From positions 3,038,001 to 3,102,000 of the forward strand of contig OX424562.1 in assembly GCA_949152475.1 (NCBI GenBank): a DNA stretch of 64,000 bases, in the 5' to 3' direction. The stretch's first letter is position 1; every line of letters begins with the position of its first letter. Origin of the DNA: Terebella lapidaria (taxonomy: Eukaryota > Annelida > Polychaeta > Terebellida > Terebellidae). A program made the position numbers and the translations under genes. The notes beneath the pieces are model-generated. The model searched no databases. It was not told the DNA's origin and saw nothing but the letters and a program-made list of their open reading frames with translations. This document shows positions 43,401 to 56,760 of the stretch, piece by piece.

Positions 43401-44640
43401 TCCTAGGTCACATGATCACTTCGTATTGACTCAAGCTTGATCCAAGCTGACAGTTGACTTGCCCAAGACTTCCAACAAGCAAGCAGTACCACGCCTGCAT
43501 GAATGGTTACCCCCCTGATGAGGTTTGTACTCAACCTCACGGGTAGATTTCGACCAATAGGGGTAGTGGCACAACCAAACCTCCAATGGAACTGGAGAAC
43601 TGTCCAAGATGACACCTTCTTAGAACTGGAACCCCTGCTTGCTGAAGCTCCAAATTTGGCGTTGGATATGCTAGTTGAACATTGATGGACACGGGAGGAA
43701 AGGTATACAATCATCAAGAAGGAAATGCCGCTCGCTATCGTCTCTGCCTTAGAAAAGTGGCATCAACTCACTCAGTTGTGGTCTACAGTAACCACAAGTC
43801 ACCTAAGACTACCACTTAGAAGTCTCTAGACGAGGCACCAAAACGCCTAGTGCATTGCTATTACGTGCTCTAGCATACGACGTCACTGTGAAATACTTAG
43901 AAGGCAAGAAGCTCAGAGGTATCTATCTAACAGGTTACACCGTGCCGTTCAGACAAATGCCAATACTGAGTCCTTCCAAATCTTTGAAGTCAATGTTGTG
44001 AACTACCTGATTATCAAGGAGGACACCGTCAACAAAATTCTGAGAGCTACGGAGCTCGACCAATCACTGAAAGTTCCCGGATTGTTATCCAACAGAGATG
44101 ACTCGAAGGCAAGTCAAATCTGCCATGGGAAGAGACACGTCACTTCCATGTCCGTGATGAACTTGCTGTTACTTAAGAAAGATCTCCACCTTTAACACAC
44201 TATAGTTGTAGGAGTCTCAGACGGGCGCAGGACAACTTCTGATGAATGCAGAGCTAAAGGAATGGATCTAAACCTAATACATCTGTCGGGAATTTAATCA
44301 TTAAAAAAAAGAGACATTGATGCCGCATGAAGTGCCGGATCACCCTCGACAAAAGTTTCATGTGGATCTGTTTGCCTACAAATCTTGTGACTGTGAACTA
44401 TGAGTCAAACTTCTGGCAGATTGACAATCTGCCGAACACCTTTTTCCAACCTCTCAGCCTAAGGGACACTTTGCCAAAATGGGTATCCCAGAAATCATGG
44501 TCAGCAATAATGGACCTCATTACATCTCAAGAGAATTCACAAAGTTCAGCCAAAAAGGGATGGAGACAACCTAGTCACAGAAATATTTGATGCCACATCC
44601 TATGAGACAGGGGATGGCGACGGTAGAGTGTACAGACAGA
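40440..44640 (+). mobile_element. Ty3/Gypsy retrotransposon fossil, old and heavily broken
   Basis: Along the plus strand there are, in order, remnants resembling the end of the protease, the start of reverse transcriptase (near 42690-42890), later RT/RNase H parts (43090-43950) and integrase core (44330-44590). The order is that of Ty3/Gypsy pol. It has many breaks (well over ten), no visible LTRs, and is interrupted by an inverted-repeat DNA transposon at 40846-42573. It looks old. Confidence 0.65.
40846..42573. mobile_element. 1.73 kb DNA transposon with CACGGTG ends, Transib/RAG-like signature
   Basis: The left end reads CACGGTGGCCACCCGTTC and the right end is the reverse complement of CACGGTGACCACCCGTTC. 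The inverted ends stay similar for about 85 bases. The flanks are TCTTT on both sides, a 5 base target duplication. A CAC-initial end plus a 5 base duplication is what Transib and the related ProtoRAG elements show, and CACGGTG differs from the recombination-signal heptamer CACAGTG at one base. CCGCGTTATT occurs about nine times, forward in the left half and reversed in the right half, like subterminal transposase-binding repeats. No transposase is recognisable inside, so it is non-autonomous. It sits inside the Gypsy fossil and is younger than it. Confidence 0.7.
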
Positions 44641-44895
44641 ACAGATAAGACTAGAGAGGTCCTAAGCACAGCCAATCCACTTCAATACGCCCCAGCACCA
44701 CGATAGTCTAGCAGACAATTGCTTGAGGCCGTATGTTGCTTGGTGAAGCTTTGACTTTTCTTTTTTAATTAATGGGATGTTATGATGTACAATATACATG
44801 TAAGCAAAGTAACAGCAGATGATCCATCGGTGTATAATTATATTCATGTACATGTAATAAGAGCCGGTACCAAGTTTTGTTGCTGTTGACATGTC
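44641..44895. other. Spacer between two Gypsy fossils
   Basis: AT-rich, with no recognised content. Confidence 0.35.
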
Positions 44896-46240
44896 TTGGA
44901 TATTATGTATCCAACTGTGGCGGAGACCGGTCCGGTACCGCAGTGCGGTCCTGAGTACATGGAGTGGGTTCGTTACGCCATGGCGAACGCCCACGACTTT
45001 GCACTAGCGCGCCTGAATAAATCTGTTATCCGGCAGAAGCGAGGCTATGACGCCCATGCTAAGGGAAGGCTTGCTTTTGCAGAAGACGACAAGGTGCACT
45101 ATTACAATCCACCGGCCAAACAGGGCAACATGTTTGCAAGGCCGTGGATAGGGCCATTTACCGTACTGAAACAGGTAACGGAAGTGGACTACCGGATACG
45201 TCGGGATTCCGATCCGGACAGGGTACTGGTGGTCCACATAGACAAGTTGAAGAAGTACGAGGGCCCGCTTGTCATGGATCCGCTCATCCAAGATGCCGAT
45301 CCGGATGATGCTCCTTATTTGAACACATCTGGCCAGCATCTGCCGACGACGGACAAGCGTGTACGCCATATGGTTGGTCTTCTGAATCCATCTGACTTGT
45401 CAGATGGGGAACTGGACAACTTTCGATCCACAGGTACCCCCGGAACCTCCGGGACCTGCGGATGGACAACGGCCACGTTGATAATCATGTGCGCCATTGC
45501 GATATGGGTGGGAATAACATCTCGCTCATGCGGATGCGTGTGTGGTATCCATCTATCACACCAGGGATGGATTTTAGGCTGTTCCGCAAGGATCCGGATG
45601 ACTACATGCCCTGGTCACTGCTTCTGTGGTGATCTTCAGGTGAGAGGCCCCCGGACATGTTTGCATCGTAATGTTGCCACTCCGCATCCACCCTTCCATA
45701 GTTTCTAGCACTAAGGATGTGCGGCATACCTCTCTGCATCATGTGGAATTCTGTCCAGCGTATTTAACCCAATGCCTGCGCTGGCCAGACCACTTCTGTG
45801 GATTTGCCAGACGCCCAATAGTCCCGGAACAGCATCTTATATGGCCAGACTGAGGTTGGGACTTTCGTCCACTACGGGGGACGCGCCCTTCCCGCGGTAA
45901 TGGGGAACTGGCTATGGACGCGGGGATAGCTTCCGGATGTGTGGATTGATGTCCGCGGTTCGTCCATGGGATTCGTCCGGCGCTCCAGATGCTTTTGGGT
46001 GACATACTTCGGTGTGTTATCACCCGTGCGCCAATACTGTAATTAAGTTTATAGTAGTTTAAGGTTTCTAGCGGGAGGAAACCATTTTACCATTATTTTT
46101 TATGGACCAGCTCTTAAGACTGCACGTGCGGACCAGTCGCGGCAGTGGATGGTCGCTCATTTCGTCCGGATTGCATGTTACATAACGCGGTCCGGCCGGA
46201 ATGACCAGAAACCTGACCCTACTTCTAAGAAGGGGGTCGT
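44896..46240 (+). mobile_element. Ty3/Gypsy retrotransposon fossil, 3' part, better preserved
   Basis: An open stretch of about 270 codons has the C-terminal part of a Ty3/Gypsy integrase: basic RLNKSVIRQKRGYD, then the GPY/F-like module ARPWIGPFTVLKQV with DYRIRRD and VVHIDKLKKYEG. It is followed by a low-complexity tail and GC-rich non-coding DNA ending in a purine tract (AAGAAGGGGG, 46227-46236), the usual position of a 3' LTR boundary. The element lacks its 5' part; few breaks are seen in what remains. Its higher GC and better state set it apart from the older fossil to the left. An LTR may occupy 46240-46570 but I cannot define its end. Confidence 0.7.
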
Positions 46241-46929
46241 ATTCTACTTGTGTAGCATACTTTGTGGTTTTTAATCCCTATCATATTATCGGATAAGGTC
46301 AATTTTGTCTGGTTCTGGACCGACATGAAGGGTTCCCCCCACAACCATTGAGGTCATGGACCTGTCGGCATTTCATCTAAATCTATTGAACCACACTCCG
46401 GTGGTCGATTTAGGGCTCTGGGTTTGAACGGTGCATTGCTCCGTGGCCTTATTGTACACTGTGGTTGCTAGTGGGCGCTTAGCTACCGCCCAAAGGGTGC
46501 AGAGATGTCTGTAGGGCTACAATGGGCATACGCGTTCGCCCTGTAAGCGTAACTTCGGTCATGGGGAGTGTTTATATTTATTTATCCATCTTATGTTATT
46601 ATTCATGGAGTGGATTATTCAAACCACAAGTATGCGGCAAGTCTCTGGAGAATTCTGTTCTTGCTCATTATGACACAATTGAGACAAGTTTGTGAAATTT
46701 CCTTCCTGGTGGCTCGGCCTTTCTTAATTTTGGCAAAGTCAACACAAAATGGTTGCCAGGGCAACCGAAAAAGTCACATAATTGATCCAAGGCCGAAAAT
46801 GTAACGGTCATTGTAACGGAAACCATTGATTCATATTATTTCAAGTAGCAGTAATTCGAAAACCAACCAAGCGTCGAGAACAGCTACCGGATAATAATCA
46901 ACATAAGCGCAATAGAAATATCGGGCTTA

Positions 46930-47590
46930 TGAGTCGGTGACCTAATATGATGCTGTGGTCCGGTAACCTTATATGTTTGGTAACTGAGACGGTAACCAAA
47001 AGCATAATAAAGATTATTTTGTGGAAAATATAGTGATGATTCCACTCATAAGAATAATATAAAACTAGCTGAATGGCCGCATGATGGACACATGTAATGC
47101 CACAGTAATATTGGACCTTTGAATCAGTGACCTAATATGGGGCTGTGGTCTGGTAACTTAATTATTGGGACCTTGGTTCGGTAACCCGATAAATAATAAA
47201 CGATAAATGATATTTTTGTGCAAAATATAATGATGATTTCACTTATAAGAAAACTGCATGTAGTTCGGCCGCCACATATGGGCGGATACAAGACACGGTA
47301 ATTTAGGTCGGTTCATTAATATGGGCTGTGGTCCGGTAACCTAATATTTCGGGTCCTTTGGTCGGTAATCTGATGAATAATAAATGAGGACCATTATCTG
47401 TGAAATATAATGATGATTGGACTTATAATAAAATATAACACTATAGTTGGATTGTCGCACACAGACGAATGCAATGCCATGGTGATATCAGACCTGGGTT
47501 GGTAACCTAATGTCATGGGGCTGTGGTTCGGTAACCTAATATTTCGGATCCTTGGGTCGGTAACCTGATAAGATAATAATGATAGGGAGA
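46930..47590. repeat. 190 bp tandem satellite, about four units
   Basis: GGGCTGTGGTCCGGTAACCT or close variants recur at 46952, 47142, 47325 and 47520 (spacings 190, 183 and 195). Each unit also has GGTCGGTAACCTGATAAATA and AAATATAATGATGATT. It is non-coding and lies just after the second Gypsy fossil. Confidence 0.8.
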
Positions 47591-50119
47591 GTAACAATTA
47601 TTAAAAACAAGTTTAATAACAGTTAATACAGTTACAATCCTGATTACAAATTAAAACCACATTATGTTAGATCGAAACGCAGTAACTGACATAGAGGTCA
47701 CGTGATAAGCGAAAATACAATTCTGTTTAGTCTCGTACATAATTACACCAAAGACATGTTTATTGGTGGCCGCATCAGAGGCGGCCTATAAATTAATGGC
47801 AATTTTCTTCACATTTTACAATTATAACACCCCACATACAGAGGTGATAATCCCCAATTATTGAGCTCTTATGTGAAAAGGGAAGACTTGTAGAGAAGAA
47901 ATAAAACAGTGATTTTTGCACTTAAGAAAGGAAATATTTTGAACAAAAAAGTGAGATTTTCTTTGGAAATTTTGATTTGACGCCCGATCAAACATGCTCA
48001 AGGACAATTTGGGGTTTGTTTCAGATAAATGTATCATTCACCCATATATTACCATCAGTTTGATTCCCCTTGGACTAAATATGTCAAAATTCTAAAAGAG
48101 TTGGTAGTCCTACCCCGCTGCTTAGCACCCAACACTTTCTACCATACTGCTGTCTACACCAATAGTATTCAAATGTCGCAAAATGCTACCACCACACTCT
48201 CAATATAGTATATTTCTAAATTAAGCAAAAATTCCAAAGTTTTAATCTTGACAAAACACAAAAACGTAGACAATTTGTTGAAAATATGGTTTCTGTAAGC
48301 CAGAGATCACCGACATTAGGTCACATAGGTGCCTTGTACAGGGGACTAATTTATGTGCTGTATAAAATTTATTCATGAAACATATTTATATGATGAACTG
48401 CAATCGATCAAACGGCAAGAGACACATATGGGGTCAAAAATGTGGTTCTACGGCAATATCGAAAAAAAATATGGTAAAAAAATCGGAAAAGTGCGTACTT
48501 GACCAGATATGGTGCCAAAATTGCAAATAATATACCAAATGCATTCTGCAATGCCTAACCTAGCTTATTTATGATCGACTATATAGGTTATGGTGATGAA
48601 TTTCAGAGACACCTAGTATTATCCACCGTTCAATTTTTGGTGGCTATTTCGACACCTTTTTCGGTTAGGCTGTGTCTGAGTCCAGTAGTCCTCAGTGAAA
48701 GTGTATAATATTTTACAGTGATTTGAAATATTGGGTACTATATGAAAATAAAGAAAATAAAAAGGCACTAACTCCATGTCTTTAGCATTCAACGGGGGGG
48801 GGGGGGGGGTTAAACACCGCCGCTATTAGCATGTAGATATAATCCTACATATGTAATAAAAATCCACGTGAACGAAAATTATGGTTGCAATGGTGAAAAA
48901 TTCATGAATACTGCACACTATCCACACACAAATTAAAGAAATGCCACAAAACCTGCTAAAAATCTATAATACACAAAATTCCATGTCCTCGGTTTAGGTA
49001 TACGAACACATATAGGATTGCCATTTAACTCCATTATAACGTTTTATGAGAGAAATCACTTTCAAAATGTTTCAATTTTCATAAAATTTCTGTATGTTGA
49101 AGCAATATATATAACTTACAAAATATTAAAAAATCAGCACATGTTGTTGGAATAGATCAAACGCTACAAGCATTTGACTGTTAGCTGCTGACACCTGGCG
49201 AATTCCTCAGAAAGCAAACTCCCAGAAAGGGCCGGTTTGTTTATATGTATTCATGCGCACAGTAACAGCTCCAATCAACATGAAAATTCACATGTACATA
49301 GAGGAATACCCATAATACCACTATACAAACCAAAACAGAGACATTTTAAAGTGATACATGTGCATTTGGAGGAGAAACTGGGAGTTTTTAAATAATATAG
49401 AAATCAATACAGGTCCATAACCTATATCAAATACAAAGTTACTTTAACTTCCGGTGCCGCTTAGCACAGTGCACCTTTTTCCACCTGCCGCTCAGCGCAC
49501 GAACTGATATTCTAGCACAAACATCATTCAATTTTATCAGATTATTTGACTGACGACCTCACAGCAAGAATTTTGGCCAACGCATTTGTTTCATGCGGCG
49601 ACCACTTTTGCTACTGTGGATCCCTGACGTTTACTTGTAGACATTAACACATATTTAGTACAATAATTCAAAGAAAAATGACACCAACTTGAATATAATG
49701 GGGTTTTCTCAAGTTTGAGCTTCATGCAGTTACTACGTTTCAATTTAACAGGGCAGAATAGTTGAAATTGTTCTGCACAAAGGATTGATATCTCGTATCA
49801 GATGTGTTTGTTCTATTAGTTGAGCATTTCAGCAGAAATGTTTTTATGGCTTTAGCAGAAGTTTTATTTCCTCCTCCCACCGCTTTGGTTTCCGGACGAT
49901 ACCTTGTGTCTAAATTGACCACTGGTCAGAAATAAGATGTGGAAGAATCCTATACTTTTTTTTTTTTAGCTGAATCTGTGGTCCTTGAGGTTCGTGAGAA
50001 TTAAATCAAGGTTGATTTTGAGATGTGGTTTCCGGACGATAATAATTCATGTAATGGCTGCATAGCTTTGCAAAGATGTTCATATACCACTAGGGGAGAA
50101 CACTTCATTTTGTGATCAA
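47591..50119. other. No gene recognised
   Basis: AT-rich stretch of 2.5 kb with no coding region I can support. A G run lies at 48796-48809, and GGTTTCCGGACGATA occurs twice (49886 and 50026). Confidence 0.4.
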
Positions 50120-50860
50120 TCCGTCAAATGAACGTTGATCTAGAATTTTTGCCGATTCATCCTTGAGGCTTCCTGCATATCTCGGAAACGTTTCCTCATA
50201 GAGCGGAACATACTTTATTTTCGGACTCGTTGCCCCAGACGAATATGTCTAAGGGGTATCAGGGATGGCCTCTACCTTAAATGTTTTAGCTGAGTCTGCG
50301 ATATCTTTTTTTGTCGATATCTCGGAATCGGAATAATGTAGAGCGAAATGGACTCATTTTCGGACTCATCGCCCTAGTCCTTTGACCTTGACCTGAAATT
50401 TTTTTCTGAGTCAGCTTGATTATATCTCGGAAACGTTGCGTCATAGGGCGAAACAGACTTTATTTTCGGACTCGTCGCCCTAGATAAGAATGTCTAGGGG
50501 ATAATAGGTATGATCTTTGACCTTGACCTTAATTTTTTTCGCTGAGTCGGCATTTTTCGTTCTCATCAATAGCTCGGAAACGGTGAGTGGAAAGAACGTT
50601 AATTTCGGACTCGTCGCCCTAGACAAACATGTCTAATGGGTATTAAGGATAATCTTTCACCTTGACCTGAAATGTTTTTCTGAGTCGGCATTTTTCATGT
50701 TCGTCGCCATTTCGGAATTTTGAAACGGTGCGTCGTAGATCGAAGCAGACCCTGACAAGAATATTTTCTACAAGTTATAAATGTTATAAGTAAGTCTCTA
50801 CACTGAAATGCCCCCTAGGCATCTTTAGGCCTTGACGTCTAGTTTTGAAAATGATATCGA
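50120..50860 (-). repeat. Inverted relative of the 17 kb satellite
   Basis: At least four units of 106-139 bases carry TTTCGGACTCGTCGCCCTAG (50222, 50361, 50467 and 50606), the complement of the CTAGGGCGACGAGTCCGAAA of the array at 17165-17640. The right edge (50800-50850) also matches the sequence left of that array (ACTAGATGTCAAGGCCTAAA), so the same composite is present in both places in opposite orientation. Units contain TTTGACCTTGACCT, again AGGTCA-type motifs. Confidence 0.75.
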
Positions 50861-52837
50861 ATATTTTTGCAGTCATTTGCTTTAAGATATATGAATATTT
50901 TCTTTCATAAGAATTATGGATTCTTTAATGATCAATTGATCTGAATCCATCTTTTGTATTCTCATTACAACTGAATATATTGTACATGTATACCTGTATA
51001 TAGATATGAGCTCGGGTCTTGCAATCACTGACCAAGTCTCTATCAAAACAATTCCTCATTCGAGGTAGGGTCAGAGCGTCGAATGGGTGGGGCAATTCCG
51101 GACACAGGCCTGAACTATCATATTGTCATATGAAACGCAACACAATAGTCAAGAATGTATATGTTGTGTCGTGTTTATTATCATAAGAAATAGGAACAGT
51201 ATCCAAAACCGAAAACAAAAAGTAAATAAGATATTTAATAAATCAGGGAAGCCCTTGTAACATCAGGGCGTTACTTTCTGCACATGATTATTTGAGAGGA
51301 TTCTTGGGAGACCGAATTTGACTCAGTTGACTTTGGTTTGTACATTTATATGTATTTGTGTTTTGGAATTATATTCAGGGCATTGTTTGTCAGAAACAAC
51401 TTGGAAAGCAGGTGCAGAAGTCAGATTATCCTGTCTTCATGATGGTAAAGCATATATTTCTCAAACAAACACATTCTACTCAGGTGTCCGACATTGCCCC
51501 ACCTACACAGAACATACATCATAACGTCCCGACCATTTAAATTTACCAGCGGATTCCCAGCTCATTCGCTATCCAATGTGAAATACGAGTTCTCCAGTGA
51601 TATGGAAACTGAAATAAGGTTCTCCTCAGTGATATGTAAATTTACAATAGATGAGAAATTCGAGAATTACATTAAAACTGTGAATTCACGCTGAGAATTT
51701 AGTGATGCACTACGTAGATCTTTCTAGAATACACCAAATGACAATTGTATTTCCTCGAACCGTCCTTGATGTGTGAACAGAAATTGCATTTTCTTTATTA
51801 CAGATGATTTATATACATTCAGTAATATTTCATTGTATTTATGAGCATGCTGATTTTAATTTAATGGAAAACACTGCAACATTTTCTGCAAAAAATGTCC
51901 TTGGTTGGATTGCAGTCATGGAGTTGAATGAATGTGGAATGACGACGCCATCTACGTCGTCAGACAAATTTAGTATACTCTCATGAATTCTGATTGAAAT
52001 ATGATAGCAGCCGATACATACAACATACAGCATTTTAAGTCTGTTCGAGTGTCACAATATATGCACGGAACATAAATATATTTGTTAAATTTGTTATATT
52101 ATGTTTAATTTTCATCTCTTCCAATAAAATGTTAAACACCAACTTATGTCAAAATATAATGCTTTTCTTTTTCATGTCATCTCATATCATACTCATGGAC
52201 CATCCATTCGATTCTCTCATGTATTATAACTTTGTATATATCTAGTTTGTTTGTATTTTACTTGCTTCATTGTTTACGTTCTTTTTTTTTTTTTCTTTTT
52301 TTTTCAATTTTGTTCGTTTTTTTTCTCTCTTGGAGAGTACCTAGATTAGTTTCTTCGGGAACTATTGTACAATCCAATTAAAATAAATATGTTTAAACTA
52401 TAAAGTATTCCCACACAAAATTGTCTTCTATAGGTAGATCCCTATAGGCCCTTTGATGTCCTCTGAAAGTTCAACCTGCATCCTGTGTATTTTTTTCTGG
52501 AAATGTCTTTATTTCTACCATTCACATATTTCTTCTTGCTGTCTAAACATGAACCACCAGTTGTCGCACCATAAACGCCGCAAATGCTAAGATACCGGAC
52601 ATGGGGGCATATTTATTTTTGGAACATTCATGGGTGTCCGACATTCGACACCCCCGTGTCCGACATTACCCTCCCTGTCCGACTTTACCCCTTATCTGCA
52701 TACACTGACTTTTTCCTCCAAATTATCTTCATGTGATATGCAACCTCGCTCTCGATTCCATTTTCGGAAAACAGGGAATGCCTTTATGCTTAAAATAGAT
52801 GAAAAAATTGGACTTTACTGATAACAAGCTCGCACAA
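50861..52837. other. Intergenic DNA with TGTCCGACATT motifs; 3' side of sulfotransferase
   Basis: No gene is recognised; apparent secreted-type frames near 51320 begin without an ATG. TGTCCGACATT or one-base variants occur at 51485, 52635, 52657, 52676 and 52857, and reversed near 51095 and 52595. A minus-strand AATAAA signal at 52612-52617 is a candidate poly(A) signal for the sulfotransferase. A T-rich run lies at 52282-52324. Confidence 0.45.
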
Positions 52838-54267
52838 TTAAATAATTCCTAACCCCGTCCGACATTCGACACCTTGACCATATCCCATCTCCAACAAGAC
52901 GTCTTCGAAAACTCTATCCATTAAATGTTTTAGTTCCTCCGGCATTTCTCTCCGCCACTTGTTGGCCGTGTCCGTGGAGTTTCTCCTGAAGGTGTCCATA
53001 GGTCCCCCGTCCCTTTCTGCTTGAGTATTCTCCCGTATCCAATAGAGCACCTCGGTTGGCAGCCGCCGTCCCAGAAAGTCGTACACTTCTGCCAAACGTT
53101 TCATTGCGTCCTTTGCGAATTCCTCGTACTTCACATGGAACACAGGCCAATCTCTCGCATTATGACGCTTTAGCCATAGAATGTCGTCTAAGAATCGTTT
53201 TCTCCAAAGTTCCAATTCGTGGATGATTTTATCGCTGACTGGTAACTTCACCCTATGACCTAGACTCGACCATTGCTGACCGCGGGGATCACGAGAGAGG
53301 TAGATGAACTTCACGTCGGGATCAGCTTCATGGATGGCTGGCAGCACATCCAAGCGCACTCTTATCGTTTTTATGACTCTCAGCTTGGCTCTTCGACAAA
53401 CTTCCTCCACGGGAGAAAAACATTCCAATAGTATTTCATCCCTGGTGTGCCTTGAACGTTTTGAGCGGTGTTCTCTGATGCATGATATCATTTTATATTG
53501 CCAATGATCGTGACTATCCACAAAGAATGCCATTCTGCGCATGCCAACGAAGGGCAACAGGCGCAGATTACAATTCAAAATGTTTGTAATTATAACTGTC
53601 AAAACCTTTGCTACCTCAGCTGGCATTAGCCTGTATGGGAATAAAAAAAACCAATGATCGTATGATCATATGATCGTCGTAAAATTATGCACAATTAGAT
53701 CAAATATACAAATATGATGTAGGTTCTGATTACAATTTCGCACCATGGAAATGGTTTGTTGTAGACCTCCTCGTTAGCTGAGCTGTTCGGTCTGAGAGAT
53801 TCCACTATTCCCCACAGAGGTTCAAACCAGACAAACGCCTCTTTGTTCTGTGTGAATGATTCGCTCAAGAAGGAAGACCCGCTCCGGTAATACGCGGCTA
53901 TCAGGATCTTGGCCACGTCTTGTGGTGGAGCAGTCGTGATGTTTTCAACATGTGCAATCGTACCATACTGTAGGGCATTCCTTCCGAATTCCTGCAGGGA
54001 AGATGACAACAGTGTATATGTTATTGATTTGAGATATCTTTGTTATCGATACCTCTTCTTTAAATCAATTTCAATTCAATGCCATGATACCTTGTGTATT
54101 GACTAACAAGCAGTTCTGGAGCCTTCCAATCCTACTTTCATTATTCTACCAGTAATATCAGTATACTTACTGTCGACCTTGGTTCTTGTCGATATGTCAG
54201 CAGGAGAATGTATGCGCTTAGACCAACAAATGTCAGCACAGCGGATACCTTCGTGCAAGGCGAGAGT
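52838..54267 (-). CDS. Carbohydrate (Gal/GalNAc/GlcNAc 6-O) sulfotransferase-like, type II membrane protein
   Basis: The family moves sulfate from PAPS to sugar hydroxyls in the Golgi. Exons on the minus strand: 54267-54171, 53991-53744 and 53630-52838, with phases 0 and 2 and GT-AG introns. The first gives a membrane anchor (VLTFVGLSAYILLL) after a basic flank. The second has the PAPS 5'-phosphosulfate loop YYRSGSSFLSESF followed by FVWFEPLWG. The third has the 3'-phosphate site FIYLSRDPRGQQWSSLG and ends ECRTGLGII. The three exons give about 378 residues, near the usual family length. The start codon is in an unseen upstream exon, since the 54171-54267 exon begins mid-codon after a good acceptor. 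It most resembles CHST1/CHST3-type enzymes; the exact acceptor sugar cannot be told. Confidence 0.88.
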
Positions 54268-56199
54268 CTGAAGAAAGCAGTGTTTTGTGCTTACTTATGA
54301 GATAAATGGGGCGCGGAATGTGGAGCAGTGAGGTCTTAACTTTACAGACACATTCCATCATTCACCATTCATCATTACACCCGTTCTGTTCCATGGGTGG
54401 AGGGCGTGCAAAGGTCTGGATCTCGGAATCTTTTCCGGCAAATCGAATCACAGAGCTGGATACAGACGAACTGGAGTTAATATGTCTGGATTATGCAATG
54501 TCTAGCCCAAAAGTCGCTACGAAAAGGTGTTACAAATCGCCCAGCTTTGATACCCTCGATTTTCTGTTTGGATAAGACGGAATAATCGCCAGATCAACTG
54601 CATATACACATACCATTTTTTGGGGTGACTTCAATTGTCGTCACTCGTCGATTTGTAACTCTGATTCAGATACCAAGGACGGCACGCTACTTCAAACCTA
54701 TTTTGAGTAAAAAGCTTGAATTTTGAGTAAACGCAATTCGTTTATGTATAGATCTAATATTTTCCAAAGATCCGGGAAATGTCACTGAAGTAAAAGTGCC
54801 GCCGCCAATCAACAAATGCGACCACTGCCCAGTATCGTACAGTATCGAGTACATCAAAACAAGCAGTGTATTTAACGTATGGTGTTGAGCTATGAGCGTG
54901 GCGACTACGTAAGCATTCTCATCAATATGCGCTGGGACTCAGTGCCTGTTTTGTTTTATTATCACTGCTCTGTATAAAAATGGAATCGTTATCAACTTGT
55001 ATACAATTGAATGACAAATTAACTTTAACTGGACAAGGCACTATAGTGCACCAGTATTTTTAGTATGAAAATGCGATTTTCTTCTTCTTTTCCATACTAT
55101 CGAAGGTAAATATAGTCAGAATATCATCAAACACAAATTCATAGAATATTATTGTTCATCTTTAGTTTAGACATGTCTAGTGTCGTTATATATTGTGTTC
55201 TTGTTGGTTCGGTTCGGTTCACACGCACTGTTTTGTAATAAAGAAAATTATGGTAACATGGTAACATCACGTACTGTTCTGTTGAACAAGTCACAGACAT
55301 AATGTGTCTTTGTGTGGTACCGCGGGAGTATACGTGTAATGCATGTGTTTTTTTAATTACAGTTGTAAATTTCTAGATATATTCTTGGAATAAACACCTA
55401 CCTACCTATATACTTACTCAAAAACATAATCAGAATTGCCAATATTAAATCTTGTTAACATCGGTGTGTGTTTATTAACATATAATAAATATCCTAGAAA
55501 CAGCTGATATACACGAAATAGTATCTGCTACCTTGTTGAATATCCCTCATTAGTATCATCTCAAATGTATGATCCATGAAGCAGCTCACCCAAACATTCT
55601 GGTATTATGCTCACAGTGTTTGCGATGACATCTCCTGACATTCAGTTTACACTCAGTGCAGCAAACCAACTTATCCAACCTTTAAGATAAAGAAGATAAA
55701 GAAGTTCTTTTGATACCCCGTGGGCAATTCATTCCTCTAGTAGTTTTCGGTCGATGCACCTTGGTTAGGACAAGACAAAAATAAAGCTGTTTCATAGTAC
55801 TTTGTCTAGATGTAGAAACAATTGAATAGGTCAGACAAATACGTCCATCATTGTCGTATGGATTATCCTTTCCTCCCAGACAATTGACGCCATCTGTGAT
55901 GACACAACACATACTGAATAATACGTAGAGTATTCAACAGTACGCAATACGATTAAAAAAATATGTTGTCACGAAACACAAATATATTTCTTTTGGCCTC
56001 TTGCCACATGTTCCTACGTTTCAAAATGACGGCGATAGATGGGGTAATAATGGACAATGAATGCCAGCTGTTTTCTGATAAAGGAAGAGTCAATAACATC
56101 GAACCCCTTAGATTTTTTGAAAGCTCTCTAATATGATGGCTCATCCATGACATAATACAGAATACATCAATACACTAAATAATGTACTCGACTAAGAAA
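54268..56199. other. Intergenic DNA, no gene supported
   Basis: This should hold the first exon and promoter of the sulfotransferase. A minus-strand open stretch at about 55740-55895 (including DGVNCLGGKDNPYDNDGR) sits between a possible acceptor and donor but matches no family I know. Confidence 0.35.
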
Positions 56200-56710
56200 C
56201 TTTTGCCCACGCATGGCAAATGCGAAGCAAATAATAATTCCCTGCAATGGAAATGTTCCCGTTGACAGGAAAACTATATACCCCATGAGACAAATGTTTC
56301 CCCTGCCAGAATTTGTTTTTCCCCCATGAGGAAAACTATTTCCCCCGGAAGTCCCCCCCCCCCACACACCCCACGAGGGAAATGTTTCCGCTGCGAGGCG
56401 ATCTCTTGCAGAGATGTTTTCTCATGGAGAAACATTCTCCCCAGAGAAAATAGTTTACACCGTCAATTATATTAATTTGGGCATCTTTCCGAGGTCAACC
56501 AGGAATACGAAGTATGAATACCTGCGAGAGGGAAATAGCTTTCCTCGTGGGGGAAAGGCTTTTCTTCAAGGGAAAATATTATCCTTGCAGGCTAAATAGT
56601 TTTTCCCGTGGGAGTAACGTTTACCTCGTGGGGGAAATAGTTTTTCTCGTGGTCTTAATGTTTACCTAGCAGGAGAAATAGGTTTTCTCGTGGTGGTAAC
56701 GTTTCCCTAG
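56200..56710. repeat. GGGGAAATAGTTTTTCTCGTGG-type degenerate repeat
   Basis: Alternating GGGGGAAATAGTTTT and its partial complements (AACTATTTCCCC) run across about 500 bases, with CGTGGGGGAAA and GTAACGTTTACCT blocks, mainly inverted in the left half and forward in the right. It ends about 50 bases before a TA-flanked MITE with the same style of short palindromes. Confidence 0.6.
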
Positions 56711-56760
56711 CTAATGAAAGGGTACCTTATACCCATATAAGGCATACCCAGTCCAAATAT

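Noticed and set aside
51318-51524. Apparent small secreted protein with signal-like start
   Set aside because: The frame begins with TTG, not ATG, and no splice context or family match supports it.
55682-55912. Cys-containing minus-strand frame near 55.8 kb
   Set aside because: Borders are weak and no neighbouring exon keeps a frame; left as a note only.
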